This document shows, piece after piece, positions 1-7,314 of a stretch of 26,825 bases of DNA. Position 1 is the stretch's first letter, and each line of letters opens with the position of its first letter. The notes beneath the pieces were generated by a model. The model saw nothing but the letters and a program-made list of their open reading frames with translations. It did not search any database and had not been told where the DNA came from. This DNA comes from an uncultured Peptostreptococcaceae bacterium (GTDB taxonomy: Bacteria > Bacillota > Clostridia > Peptostreptococcales > Anaerovoracaceae). The position numbers were made by a program, and so were the translations under genes. The DNA lies in NCBI GenBank assembly GCA_905236895.1, contig CAJOQI010000056.1:1-26825 (forward strand), in the 5' to 3' direction.

Positions 1-1467
1 ATATTCATTACAAATGCACCCAAGGCTGATACATACGTTGTATTTGCGGTAACTACTCCGGATATTGGAACACGTGGAATCAGTGCATTCATCGTAGAAA
101 AAGGTTGGAAGGGATTTGACTTCGGCGATCATTACGACAAACTCGGTATCCGTTCCTCCACAACAGCGGAACTCATCTTTAACGATGTTAAGGTTCCAAA
201 GGAAAACCTTCTTGGCAAGGAAGGCGAAGGCTTCAAGATCGCAATGGCAACACTGGACGGCGGCCGTATCGGTATCGCAGCTCAGGCTCTGGGTATTGCT
301 CAGGGTGCCTATGAGAAGGCTCTTGAAGAAGCAAAGGAAAGAGAGCAGTTCGGTCAGCCCATCGGCGTAAACCAGGGCATTTCCTTCAAGCTTGCCGATA
401 TGGCAACAAAGCTTAGAGCAGCCAGATTCCTCATCTACTCCGCAGCAGAGCTGAAGGAGAACCACGAGGCATACGGCATGGAATCCGCAATGGCCAAGAT
501 GTATGCATCCGACATCGCTCAGGAAGTTGTATACGATGCACTTCAGATCTTCGGCGGATCCGGATTCCTCAAGGGAATGGATGTTGAAAGAGCGTTCAGA
601 GATGCTCGTATCACCTCCATCTACGAAGGAACAAATGAAATCCAGAGAGTGGTTATCGCATCCCACATCCTTGGAAAGATTGGAAACAAAGCAGCTGCAG
701 GTTCCAGGAGCGTTGCCAAGAAACCCGCTCCCGTTACCGGAGTACGTAAGGGCAGAATCTTCAGAGAAGGGGATGCCAAGGACAAGGTTAACGAACTGGT
801 TGCAGCTCTCAAGGCTGACGGATATGACTTCACCGTTGGTATTCCTGCTGATACTCCTATTGCTGAGGCAGAGAGAGTTGTATCCGCAGGTAAGGGTATC
901 GGCGACAAGAAGAATATGAAGCTGATTGAAAACTTGGCTCAGGCAGCCGGTGCAGCTATCGGTTCATCTCGTCCCGTTGCTGAAACACTTCAGTATGTAC
1001 CACTCAACAGATATGTTGGTATGTCCGGACAGAAATTCCGCGGCAACCTCTATATCGCTTGCGGCGTAAGCGGTGCCAAACAACACTTAAAGGGAATCAA
1101 GGACGCTTCCACAATCGTTGCCATCAACAAGAACGGAAACGCACCAATCTTTAAGAACTGCGACTACGGTATCATCGGCGATGTAAACGAGATTCTCCCG
1201 CTGCTTACGGAAGCTTTGGGAACAGGCAAGAAGAAGGCCGCTCCACCAATGGTTAAGATTAAGAGACCTCTTCCGCCCAAACCCACACCGCTTGGTCCTA
1301 TCTATGTCTGCAACGGTTGTGCTTACGAGTACAATCCGGACTTCGGCGACGAAGAAGCCGAAATCGCAGTTGGAACTCAGTTCAAAGATCTGCCTGAAGA
1401 TTGGGTATGCCCAGAGTGTGCAGAGCCCAAGACAAACTTCATCGTTAGAACTATCCGCGGACTGTAA
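1..1467 (+). CDS. Acyl-CoA dehydrogenase / EtfA C-terminal domain / rubredoxin fusion (5' truncated by window)
   Basis: The reading frame is open from base 1, so the N-terminus lies outside the window. Visible residues 1-228 are the middle and C-terminal domains of a short-chain (butyryl-type) acyl-CoA dehydrogenase. The motif YEGTNEIQR carries the expected catalytic base, Glu209 of the visible part. After a Pro/Ala/Lys linker, roughly residues 260-410 match the FAD-binding C-terminal domain of electron transfer flavoprotein alpha (GKGIGDKKNMKLIENLAQ, SSRPVAE, GVSGAKQHLKGIKD, AINKNGNAPIF). The N-terminal EtfA domain is absent. The last ~55 residues are a rubredoxin with two iron-binding pairs, CNGC and CPEC. 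Inference: electrons pass from substrate FAD to ETF-type FAD to the rubredoxin iron and on to the flavodiiron protein encoded next. An EtfB partner may lie upstream but is not visible. Domain calls are secure; the physiological direction is not. Confidence 0.93.
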   Translation: MFITNAPKADTYVVFAVTTPDIGTRGISAFIVEKGWKGFDFGDHYDKLGIRSSTTAELIFNDVKVPKENLLGKEGEGFKIAMATLDGGRIGIAAQALGIAQGAYEKALEEAKEREQFGQPIGVNQGISFKLADMATKLRAARFLIYSAAELKENHEAYGMESAMAKMYASDIAQEVVYDALQIFGGSGFLKGMDVERAFRDARITSIYEGTNEIQRVVIASHILGKIGNKAAAGSRSVAKKPAPVTGVRKGRIFREGDAKDKVNELVAALKADGYDFTVGIPADTPIAEAERVVSAGKGIGDKKNMKLIENLAQAAGAAIGSSRPVAETLQYVPLNRYVGMSGQKFRGNLYIACGVSGAKQHLKGIKDASTIVAINKNGNAPIFKNCDYGIIGDVNEILPLLTEALGTGKKKAAPPMVKIKRPLPPKPTPLGPIYVCNGCAYEYNPDFGDEEAEIAVGTQFKDLPEDWVCPECAEPKTNFIVRTIRGL

Positions 1468-1474
1468 AGGCGGC

Positions 1475-1495
1475 ATAGAGCCCGAAAGGGCCTAT
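1475..1495 (+). other. Intercistronic hairpin with GAAA tetraloop
   Basis: The sequence ATAG-A-GCCC-GAAA-GGGC-CTAT folds into an eight-pair hairpin with one bulged A and a GNRA-type loop. It lies between the fusion gene and the flavodiiron gene and has no U-tract. It could set mRNA stability or the relative expression of the two genes. It is not an obvious terminator, so the two genes are probably cotranscribed. Confidence 0.4.
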
Positions 1496-1536
1496 CGAAA
1501 AAGAAAAATATCTTTATTTAAAGAAGGGAGATAAAT

Positions 1537-2781
1537 ATGCATTGCGTAAGACAAGTCGTAGACAATCTATATTGGATCGGCGCTAACGACCATAGAACCC
1601 ATCTGTTTGAGAATATTCATCCAATTCCTTATGGAGTTTCCTACAACTCATATATCCTCTTGGATGAAGAAACAGCTGTATTTGACGGCGTTGACTGGTC
1701 CGTTACCAGACAGTATCTGGACAATATCGAATATTTGCTGGACGGAAGAAAGCTGGACTATTTCGTATGCAACCACCTGGAGCCGGATCATTGCTCCTCC
1801 ATGTACGAGCTCTTTGTTCGTTATCCTGAATGCAAGGTTATCGCTACAGAGAAGGCCTTCATGATGATGCGTCAGTTCGGCTATAAGGTAGATGACCACC
1901 AGCAGATTATAGTAAAGGAAGGGGATACCTACAATATCGGTACCCATACTATGGCAGTAGTTGAAGCTCCCATGGTTCACTGGCCTGAAGCTATGGTAAC
2001 CCTGGACGTTACCAACGGAGTTCTTTTCTCCGCTGACGGATTTGGTTCCTTCATAGCTCTGGACGGTAAGCTTTGGAATGACGACGTTAATTACGACAGA
2101 GACTGGATTGATGAAGCTCGTAGATATCTGGTAAATATCGTAGGGAAATACGGTCCTCACGTTCAACTGCTTCTCGGCAAAGCTGCAACGGTTCTGGATA
2201 AGATTAAAATCATCGCACCTCTCCACGGACTTCTTTGGAGATCCGATCTGATGTATATCATAGACAAGTATAATCACTGGTCCACATATACACCGGAAGA
2301 GAAGGGCGTACTGATCGTATATGCTTCCATGTACGGCGGAACCGAAGCCGCTGCCCAGGCTCTTGCATCAAAGATCTGCGAAAAGGGATTCACCAACGTA
2401 CATGTTCGCGACGTATCCAATACTCATGTATCCTATCTGATTTCGGATGCATTCAAGTATTCACACATCGTATTTGCATCTGTTACATATAACCTGAATA
2501 TCTATCCTGTTATGCATGACTTCCTGGATGAGATGAGAATGCTGAACCTGCAGAACAGAACCTGCGCCATCATCGAGAATGGCACATGGGCTTGCAAGTC
2601 CGGAGATCTTATTGAGAAGTTCATCAACGAGAATATGAAGGATATGACCATCCTTAATGAAAGACTGACCTTGGCATCTACTCTTCACGAAGACAAAAAG
2701 TCTGAACTTGAGGCTCTTGCAGATGCTATTATCGACTCCATGAAGGACGTATCCACAGAGGTTACCAAGCCTGAAGAATAA
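1537..2781 (+). CDS. Flavodiiron protein (FprA-type O2/NO reductase)
   Basis: This is a 414-residue class A flavodiiron protein: an N-terminal metallo-beta-lactamase-like diiron domain (about 1-250) and a C-terminal flavodoxin domain (about 255-400). The diiron ligand pattern is visible: H80-x-E82-x-D84-H85 in NHLEPDHCSS, H148, D167 and H230. The FMN phosphate loop is YASMYGGTE (262-270). Family members reduce O2 to water, or NO to N2O, in the cytoplasm of anaerobes, taking electrons from rubredoxin. There is no fused rubredoxin here. The gene immediately upstream ends in a rubredoxin domain, which supplies a plausible dedicated donor. An AAGGGAG ribosome site lies 6 bases before the ATG. Whether O2 or NO is the main substrate cannot be read from sequence. 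Confidence 0.95.
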   Translation: MHCVRQVVDNLYWIGANDHRTHLFENIHPIPYGVSYNSYILLDEETAVFDGVDWSVTRQYLDNIEYLLDGRKLDYFVCNHLEPDHCSSMYELFVRYPECKVIATEKAFMMMRQFGYKVDDHQQIIVKEGDTYNIGTHTMAVVEAPMVHWPEAMVTLDVTNGVLFSADGFGSFIALDGKLWNDDVNYDRDWIDEARRYLVNIVGKYGPHVQLLLGKAATVLDKIKIIAPLHGLLWRSDLMYIIDKYNHWSTYTPEEKGVLIVYASMYGGTEAAAQALASKICEKGFTNVHVRDVSNTHVSYLISDAFKYSHIVFASVTYNLNIYPVMHDFLDEMRMLNLQNRTCAIIENGTWACKSGDLIEKFINENMKDMTILNERLTLASTLHEDKKSELEALADAIIDSMKDVSTEVTKPEE

Positions 2782-2814
2782 GGCTGTGCTGAATCAAAGA
2801 TATATAATGCGAGA

Positions 2815-2849
2815 GAAGAAGGCGGACCCTCCTATGGGCCGCCTTCTTC
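2815..2849 (+). terminator. Terminator-like hairpin after flavodiiron gene
   Basis: The arms GAAGAAGGCGG and CCGCCTTCTTC are perfectly complementary over 11 bp. They are extended by CCC/GGG across a single bulged A, with a six-base loop. Only a weak T-rich stretch follows, but the position just after the stop codon fits transcript termination or 3'-end protection. Confidence 0.65.
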
Positions 2850-2941
2850 GTAAATAATGGGTCACCTTTTTCGTATGTGGTGATAGGGGAAATAGCTCAA
2901 AATAATCGCAAAAATAATAGTTTGAAATATTCTAAAAATAC

Positions 2942-2970
2942 TTGCTTTTTTGTGCATATTATTATAGAAT
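2942..2970 (+). promoter_or_regulatory. Candidate promoter for a small RNA
   Basis: A weak -35 TTGCTT (2942-2947) and a good -10 TAGAAT (2965-2970) are separated by 17 bases. They lie in an AT-rich stretch directly ahead of a two-hairpin segment that ends in a strong terminator. No ORF starts here. The promoter call rests on spacing and context. Confidence 0.4.
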
Positions 2971-2976
2971 ACCAGT

Positions 2977-3052
2977 ACATGCAGGGATTTTATCTCTGTG
3001 TGGTGCGGGGCGGCAGCATAACCCCCTCAATGCTGTCGCTTTTTTATTTTTT
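2977..3052 (+). ncRNA. Candidate ~75-nt orphan small RNA
   Basis: Downstream of the candidate promoter are two hairpins and no usable ORF. The first pairs CATGCAGGGA with TCTCTGTGTG (10 pairs including three G-U) around a TTTTA loop. The second is the terminator stem at 3010-3039. A GGGG...CCCC pairing (3007-3010 with 3022-3025 or neighbours) competes with the terminator stem, which would suit a switching RNA. I do not recognise a known riboswitch or sRNA family. It could also be a leader whose terminator attenuates proBA. Confidence 0.35.
3010..3052 (+). terminator. Strong intrinsic terminator
   Basis: The arms GCGGCAGCAT and ATGCTGTCGC form 10 pairs with one G-U around a 10-base loop. They are followed by a 13-base tract of twelve T and one A. 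This is the clearest terminator in the proBA upstream region. It is either the end of the candidate small RNA or a backup stop for the flavodiiron transcript. Confidence 0.85.
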
Positions 3053-3193
3053 GGTCCATGAGATAAAAGAGAGGGGATTCTTTATTTTTGTGTTCAACTA
3101 CGATTTTTCCATATTTTGTGCTATCATAAGCTGTCGCAGTGCTTAATAGTCAACATCTAACGCTGCAGAATGAGCGGCTTTAGAAAAGAAGAA
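3053..3193. other. Intergenic stretch with no recognised feature
   Basis: This is AT-rich sequence between the small-RNA terminator and the proB promoter palindrome. I see no ORF with a ribosome site and no T-box signature. Only a weak 6-bp pairing (GCAGTG with CGCTGC) is present. Confidence 0.5.
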
Positions 3194-3219
3194 ACAGGGG
3201 TCGATTATTCGACCCCTGT
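3194..3219. repeat. Perfect 26-bp palindrome (10-bp arms) before proB
   Basis: ACAGGGGTCG and CGACCCCTGT are exact inverted copies around the six-base loop ATTATT. The right half lies 4 bp before the extended -10 of the proBA promoter, and the element covers the -35 position. It could therefore be an operator that blocks RNA polymerase. On the minus strand it is followed by a T/C-rich run and could act as a terminator, but there is no minus-strand gene nearby to terminate. Confidence 0.6.
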
Positions 3220-3229
3220 CTGTTATAAT
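3201..3229 (+). promoter_or_regulatory. Promoter of proBA (extended -10)
   Basis: TGTTATAAT at 3221-3229 is an extended -10 (TGn-TATAAT, perfect hexamer). The 17-bp-spaced -35 position, TCGATT, is poor and lies inside the palindrome at 3194-3219. Predicted transcription starts near 3236, giving a leader of about 45 nt before proB. Confidence 0.6.
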
Positions 3230-3281
3230 AACCAAATAATACTTCGAAAGAATAATTCGAGGAACAGTTTGAGGAATAGAT

Positions 3282-4100
3282 ATGAAGAGAGTTGTAATCA
3301 AGGTTGGTTCGTCATCCCTTACACATCCGGAAAGCGGAAGGCTGGACCTTATAAAGCTTGAAATACTGGTAAGAGAACTTAGCAATCTGAGGAACAGCGG
3401 AATAGATGTTGTTCTGGTTACTTCCGGAGCCATAATGGTGGGAAGAACCGCTCTTGGCTTTAGAGAAAGGCCAGAGGAGGTTAAGGAGAAGCAGGCTTGC
3501 GCCGCGGTAGGTCAGGCAAGGCTTATGATGATGTATCAAAAACTCTTTGGTGAATACAATCAGATATGCGGTCAGCTCCTGATTACCAAGGACCTTATTC
3601 TTAACGAAACATCCTGGAGGAACGCCAGAAATACCTTTGATGAATTAATGAGTCTGGGAGCAATTCCCGTGGTGAACGAAAACGACAGCGTTGCTACTGC
3701 GGAAATCGAATATCTGGATGTTTTCGGAGATAACGATACTTTGTCTGCCGTGGTTGCCAATATGGTGGAAGCGAATCTTTTGATATTGCTTTCGGATATC
3801 GACGGACTCTATACGGCGGATCCTCACAAGGATGAGAATGCGGAATTCATCAGTCTGGTGGAGGATTTGGACGAGCAGATTCTGGCCATGGGCAAAAGCT
3901 CTACGGGAAGCACCGCAGGAACCGGCGGTATGGCAACAAAGCTTAACGCAGCAAAGATCGCCATGGGCTCCGGCATAGACATGGTTATCGCCAGCGGGGA
4001 AGACTTCCACACCATTCACCATATTATGAACGGCGAAAAAGTTGGAACTCTGTTTAAAGGTAAGAAGAAAGAAGATTTTAGCTTGGCGGATTATCTGTAA
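3282..4100 (+). CDS. proB: Glutamate 5-kinase
   Basis: ProB phosphorylates L-glutamate with ATP to gamma-glutamyl phosphate, the first step of proline synthesis, in the cytoplasm. The 272-residue protein is a complete amino-acid-kinase domain: IKVGSSSLT near the N-terminus, LVTSGAI (46-52), VNENDSV, and the C-terminal TGGMATKLNAAKIA segment. It lacks the C-terminal PUA domain present in longer enzymes such as the E. coli one. A short form is common in Firmicutes. The GAGGAA ribosome site is 5 bases before ATG. It is followed after 15 bp by proA, giving a standard proBA operon. Feedback inhibition by proline is known in the family but cannot be judged here. Confidence 0.96.
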   Translation: MKRVVIKVGSSSLTHPESGRLDLIKLEILVRELSNLRNSGIDVVLVTSGAIMVGRTALGFRERPEEVKEKQACAAVGQARLMMMYQKLFGEYNQICGQLLITKDLILNETSWRNARNTFDELMSLGAIPVVNENDSVATAEIEYLDVFGDNDTLSAVVANMVEANLLILLSDIDGLYTADPHKDENAEFISLVEDLDEQILAMGKSSTGSTAGTGGMATKLNAAKIAMGSGIDMVIASGEDFHTIHHIMNGEKVGTLFKGKKKEDFSLADYL

Positions 4101-4115
4101 AAGAGGTAAGTTGTT

Positions 4116-5378
4116 TTGAAATTAGAAGAAATAGGGAAAAAAGCGAAGGTAGCATCCATAGTTCTTTCAAAGCTAGGTGCAGAGGAAAAGAGCAAGGCTT
4201 TGATCGCCTGCAGCGAAGCACTGGTTGGCGCTGTCTCGGAGATTCTGGCTGCCAATGAAAAGGATTTGGCCAATGGAAAAGAGAAGGGAATGACCGAGGC
4301 TCTTCTTGACAGGCTGGCTCTCAACTCTGAAAGAATCGAAGGAATCGCCGAAGGTCTCCGTCAGGTAGCTGAACTGGAGGACCCCATTGGTGAGATAGAA
4401 GAAATGAAGAAGAGACCCAACGGACTCTTAATCGGAAAGAAGAGAGTTCCCCTTGGGGTTGTTGGAATGATCTATGAAGCCAGACCCAATGTTACGGCCG
4501 ATGCCTTTGGGCTTTGCTTCAAGACGGGCAATGCGGTAATCCTCAAGGGAGGAAGCGATGCCATCGAAAGCAACAAAGCCATCGTGAAGGTACTGAAAGG
4601 CGCGTTGAATAAGTGCGCCATTACGGAGGATGCTCTTCAGCTTATCGAAGACACCGACAGGGGAACCACCAAAGAGTTCATGAGGATGACAGACTATCTG
4701 GACGTACTCATTCCCAGAGGCGGCGCAGGGCTGATTAAGTCCGTTGTGGAGGAAAGCAAAGTCCCTGTAATAGAAACGGGAACAGGCAATTGTCATGTTT
4801 ATGTGGACTCGGAAGTAGATGTGGATATGGCGGTTAAGATCATAGAAAACGCTAAGACCCAGAGGCTAGGAACCTGCAATACCTGTGAGTCTCTGGTTGT
4901 TCATGAGGATATAGCCGAAGAGGCCCTTCCCAAGATTACGGAAATGCTTCTCTCTCACGGTGTTGAAATGAGATGCGACGATGAATCCCTTAAGATAATA
5001 GGGGAGACGGCTCAGCCCAATCTCATTAAGAAGGCGACCTATGAAGATTGGGGAACTGAATATCTGGATAAGATTATTTCCGTAAAAATCGTTGGCGGTA
5101 TAGAAGAGGCCATAAAACATATCAATGAGTTCAATACAGGACACTCGGAAGCCATCGTAACTGAAAACTACGAGAACTCCATGAAATTCCTGAATGAAAT
5201 TGACGCCGCAGCTGTCTATGTAAACGCATCCACCAGATTTACCGACGGCTTCGAATTCGGCTTTGGAGCAGAAATAGGAATCAGCACCCAGAAAATCCAC
5301 GCAAGAGGCCCCATGGGCCTTAAGGCCCTCACCAGCTATAAATATATAATCTTTGGTGACGGCCAGATTCGAGCATAG
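4116..5378 (+). CDS. proA: Glutamate-5-semialdehyde dehydrogenase (gamma-glutamyl phosphate reductase)
   Basis: ProA reduces gamma-glutamyl phosphate with NADPH to glutamate-5-semialdehyde, which cyclises to pyrroline-5-carboxylate. The 420-residue length is normal. The aldehyde-dehydrogenase fold is clear: [41 protein letters not shown], catalytic Cys254 in [10 protein letters not shown], and the C-terminal [18 protein letters not shown] and ARGPMGL. The start is TTG at 4116; an AGAGGT ribosome site lies 8 bases upstream and no in-frame ATG fits the family N-terminus. The 15-bp gap to proB indicates cotranscription. proC is not in the window. Confidence 0.96.
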   Translation: MKLEEIGKKAKVASIVLSKLGAEEKSKALIACSEALVGAVSEILAANEKDLANGKEKGMTEALLDRLALNSERIEGIAEGLRQVAELEDPIGEIEEMKKRPNGLLIGKKRVPLGVVGMIYEARPNVTADAFGLCFKTGNAVILKGGSDAIESNKAIVKVLKGALNKCAITEDALQLIEDTDRGTTKEFMRMTDYLDVLIPRGGAGLIKSVVEESKVPVIETGTGNCHVYVDSEVDVDMAVKIIENAKTQRLGTCNTCESLVVHEDIAEEALPKITEMLLSHGVEMRCDDESLKIIGETAQPNLIKKATYEDWGTEYLDKIISVKIVGGIEEAIKHINEFNTGHSEAIVTENYENSMKFLNEIDAAAVYVNASTRFTDGFEFGFGAEIGISTQKIHARGPMGLKALTSYKYIIFGDGQIRA

Positions 5379-5444
5379 ATCCTATCTGTGGTCCACATGG
5401 GAAACGCCCTTGGGCGACTCCACTGTTAAAAAGTATGGATTAAA

Positions 5445-5519
5445 AACGTATAAGTAATTGTGTGAACGCCTCCGCAGGGTTTTGCCCGAGGACATAGTGA
5501 GCGCAAATACTTATACGTT
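5445..5519. repeat. 75-bp structured inverted repeat between proA and dinB
   Basis: AACGTATAAGTA (5445-5456) and TACTTATACGTT (5508-5519) are exact 12-bp inverted copies. Inside lie a nested CCTC/GAGG plus GGG/CCC hairpin and the near-direct repeats GTGAACGC and GTGAGCGC. On the minus strand the outer stem is followed by TTTTT, so it may terminate dinB. The size and nesting also fit a repetitive extragenic palindrome or miniature mobile element. The rest of the 184-bp gap (5379-5562) holds a small CGCC-CTTG-GGCG hairpin at about 5405-5416 after proA, without a T-tract. Confidence 0.6.
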
Positions 5520-5562
5520 ATTATTATGCTTTAAAATGCAAGAGAGGAACAGGGATGTGGGC

Positions 5563-6830
5563 CTATATATCTATCCCTATGTCGTTTCCAAGTATCTGTC
5601 CATAAGTGATGGAAGATTTGCCGAACTTGGCTCTAATATCGTCCATGGCTCTCTCAACAGCTTCAGCTTTGATGTGGGAATCGGAGCTGCCGAAACCCGT
5701 ATTCCCTTCCAAGTTTCCGGATTCAAGGAGATCGGTTTGAATTATGCCTTGGTCGTCAAACAGAGAAAGCTGTTCGCCTTCATCTCCGTTTGTTAGATTA
5801 ATACCCGTTATGGTTATTTGGCGGATGGGATTCTCAAAATACCATAGGCCCTCGATTAATTCCATGGCGGCCTTTTTTATTTCTCCCGCCAAATCAGTAG
5901 GTCGATTTAGCTGCTTCTGTCTGGATATGTCGTTGAAACTGGGGTCGCGAATATCCACTTTGACGCCGGAGCATTTCAGTTGATAGCGACGTAATCTTGC
6001 GGCCACTCGATCGGAAAGACCGACCAAAGCGGTGGTCACATCCTCCTTGCCCAGCAGATCCCTCTTAAAGGTGCTGCCGTGGCCCACGGATTTAATCTGG
6101 CTTTTATAATTAAAGAGAGCAACGGGGCTTTCGTCCAATCCTGCGGCATAGTCCGAAAGAACAGGTCCTTGCTTGCCCAATAAGCCAAGGAGAGCCTCAC
6201 CGTCAGCTTTTGCCAAATCACCAATGGTATTTATGCCAACGCTCTTGAGCCTTTCTGCCGTGGCAAATCCCACGAAGAACATTTCTTCAACAGGAAGGGG
6301 CCAAAGCAAGCCCCGGAAATTGTCTCTGCTTATAACCGTGGTAGCATCGGGCTTTTTATAATTGCTTCCCATCTTTGCGAATATTTTGTTGAAGGACACT
6401 CCAACGGAGAGGGTGAGACCCAGCTCTTCTTTAACTCGCCTTCGAATCTCGTCCGCAATTTGGGGACCTGTTCCAAATAGTTTTTGGCTCCCGGTAACGT
6501 CAAGCCAGGATTCGTCTACGCTAAAGGGCTCCACCATATCCGTATATTGTTGGTAGATGTCGTTTATCAGATGATAATAGTGATTGTATTTCTCGTGGTG
6601 GGCTGGAAGAAGAACCAAATCAGGGCATTTCTTTCGGGCTTGCCAAATTGTCTCGGCGGTTTTGATGCCGAACTTCTTTGCAGGCTCGTTTTTGGCCAAA
6701 ATAATGCGTGGCGAGCCTCCGGGTCACCGCAAACAGCCACGGGTTTTCCTTGTAAACCAGGTCTTTCAAGGAGTTCCACCGAGGCGAAAAAAGAATTCAT
6801 ATCGCAATGTAAAATAACCCTGTCTTCCAT
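5563..6830 (-). pseudogene. dinB: DNA polymerase IV (Y-family), broken by a frameshift
   Basis: DinB is a translesion polymerase. The N-terminal part starts at ATG 6830 ([19 protein letters not shown], first catalytic Asp present) and reads to EARH near 6710. It then leaves the family sequence. The expected continuation, [18 protein letters not shown], resumes in another frame from about 6705 to the stop at 5563. Adding one G/C at about 6707 (reading H-G-I-I-L-A-K-N) restores a continuous protein of about 422 residues. The remaining palm, finger and little-finger parts look intact, including SVDESWLDVTG with the second catalytic pair, and GVSFNKIFAKMGS. It is therefore either a very recent pseudogene or a one-base sequencing/assembly error. 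The lack of other damage makes an error quite possible. Confidence 0.88.
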
Positions 6831-6836
6831 GCTTTG

Positions 6837-6864
6837 ATTATAGTTGAAAAATATCAAATATCAA
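6837..6864 (-). promoter_or_regulatory. dinB promoter giving a leaderless mRNA
   Basis: On the minus strand, -35 TTGATA (6864-6859), a 16-bp spacer and a perfect -10 TATAAT (6842-6837) are followed by only six bases (CAAAGC) before the dinB ATG. Transcription would start at or next to the A of the ATG. No Shine-Dalgarno sequence precedes this ATG. Confidence 0.6.
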
Positions 6865-6885
6865 TCACAAAGAAGGCCCCTCTTA

Positions 6886-6894
6886 TGGTACAAT
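6886..6894 (+). promoter_or_regulatory. Extended -10 promoter of the stress-protein operon
   Basis: TGG-TACAAT (6886-6894) is an extended -10 with five of six hexamer matches. The 17-bp-spaced -35 position is not recognisable. It drives transcription away from the divergent dinB promoter, leaving about 30 bp before the start at 6928. Confidence 0.45.
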
Positions 6895-6927
6895 ATAGGC
6901 GGTATTGGAAACCATAGGGAGAGAATG

Positions 6928-7311
6928 ATGGCAAATATAATGGTTTGTGTCACCAAACAGAGGACCTGCCAAATACTTATAGAATATGGCCAAAAGATAA
7001 TGGCAGAGGGAGATAACCTCCACGTTATTCACGTGGCCGGAGCCAATTTCAATTTTCTTGGAGATAGCGAGGAGACTAAGGCTCTGGACTATCTCTACGA
7101 AAGCGCCAGAGAGGCCGGAGCGGATTTAACCGTGTTTAAGTCCGACGACGTTTTTGGAGCCATGTGTGATTTGGTTTCTCAGAATCAGATATCAAAACTG
7201 GTGGTAGGATCTCCTCACGAGGCCGATGTTAAGAGCGGCTTCCTGGCTCGTCTGGAGAGCAAGCTTAACGGAAGAGCCAAGCTTATCATAGTTCCCTCGG
7301 AGGATAATTAA
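6928..7311 (+). CDS. Universal stress protein (UspA-fold, single domain)
   Basis: The product is a 127-residue Rossmann-like UspA-fold protein, similar to the Usp module of KdpD sensors. It begins MANIMVCVTKQRTCQ, ends AKLIIVPSEDN, and has a central alternating helix/strand pattern (LHVIHVAG, ISKLVVGSPHEAD). The chosen ATG has a GGGAG site 6 bases upstream; the open frame extends further up but without a ribosome site. The usual ATP-loop G-x2-G-x9-G(S/T) is only partly visible (GSPHEADVKSG), so nucleotide binding is uncertain. The next gene starts 3 bases after the stop, so the two are cotranscribed. The role is unknown beyond a stress or regulatory association of the family. Confidence 0.8.
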   Translation: MANIMVCVTKQRTCQILIEYGQKIMAEGDNLHVIHVAGANFNFLGDSEETKALDYLYESAREAGADLTVFKSDDVFGAMCDLVSQNQISKLVVGSPHEADVKSGFLARLESKLNGRAKLIIVPSEDN

Positions 7312-7314
7312 ACT

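Noticed and set aside
2877..3146. 89-residue ORF in the flavodiiron-proB gap
   Set aside because: It runs through the strong terminator at 3010-3052, starts without a ribosome site, and its AT-rich composition matches non-coding sequence.
3230..3281. T-box or other known riboswitch in the proB leader
   Set aside because: The leader after the predicted start is about 45 nt, with no T-box motif and no terminator/antiterminator pair.
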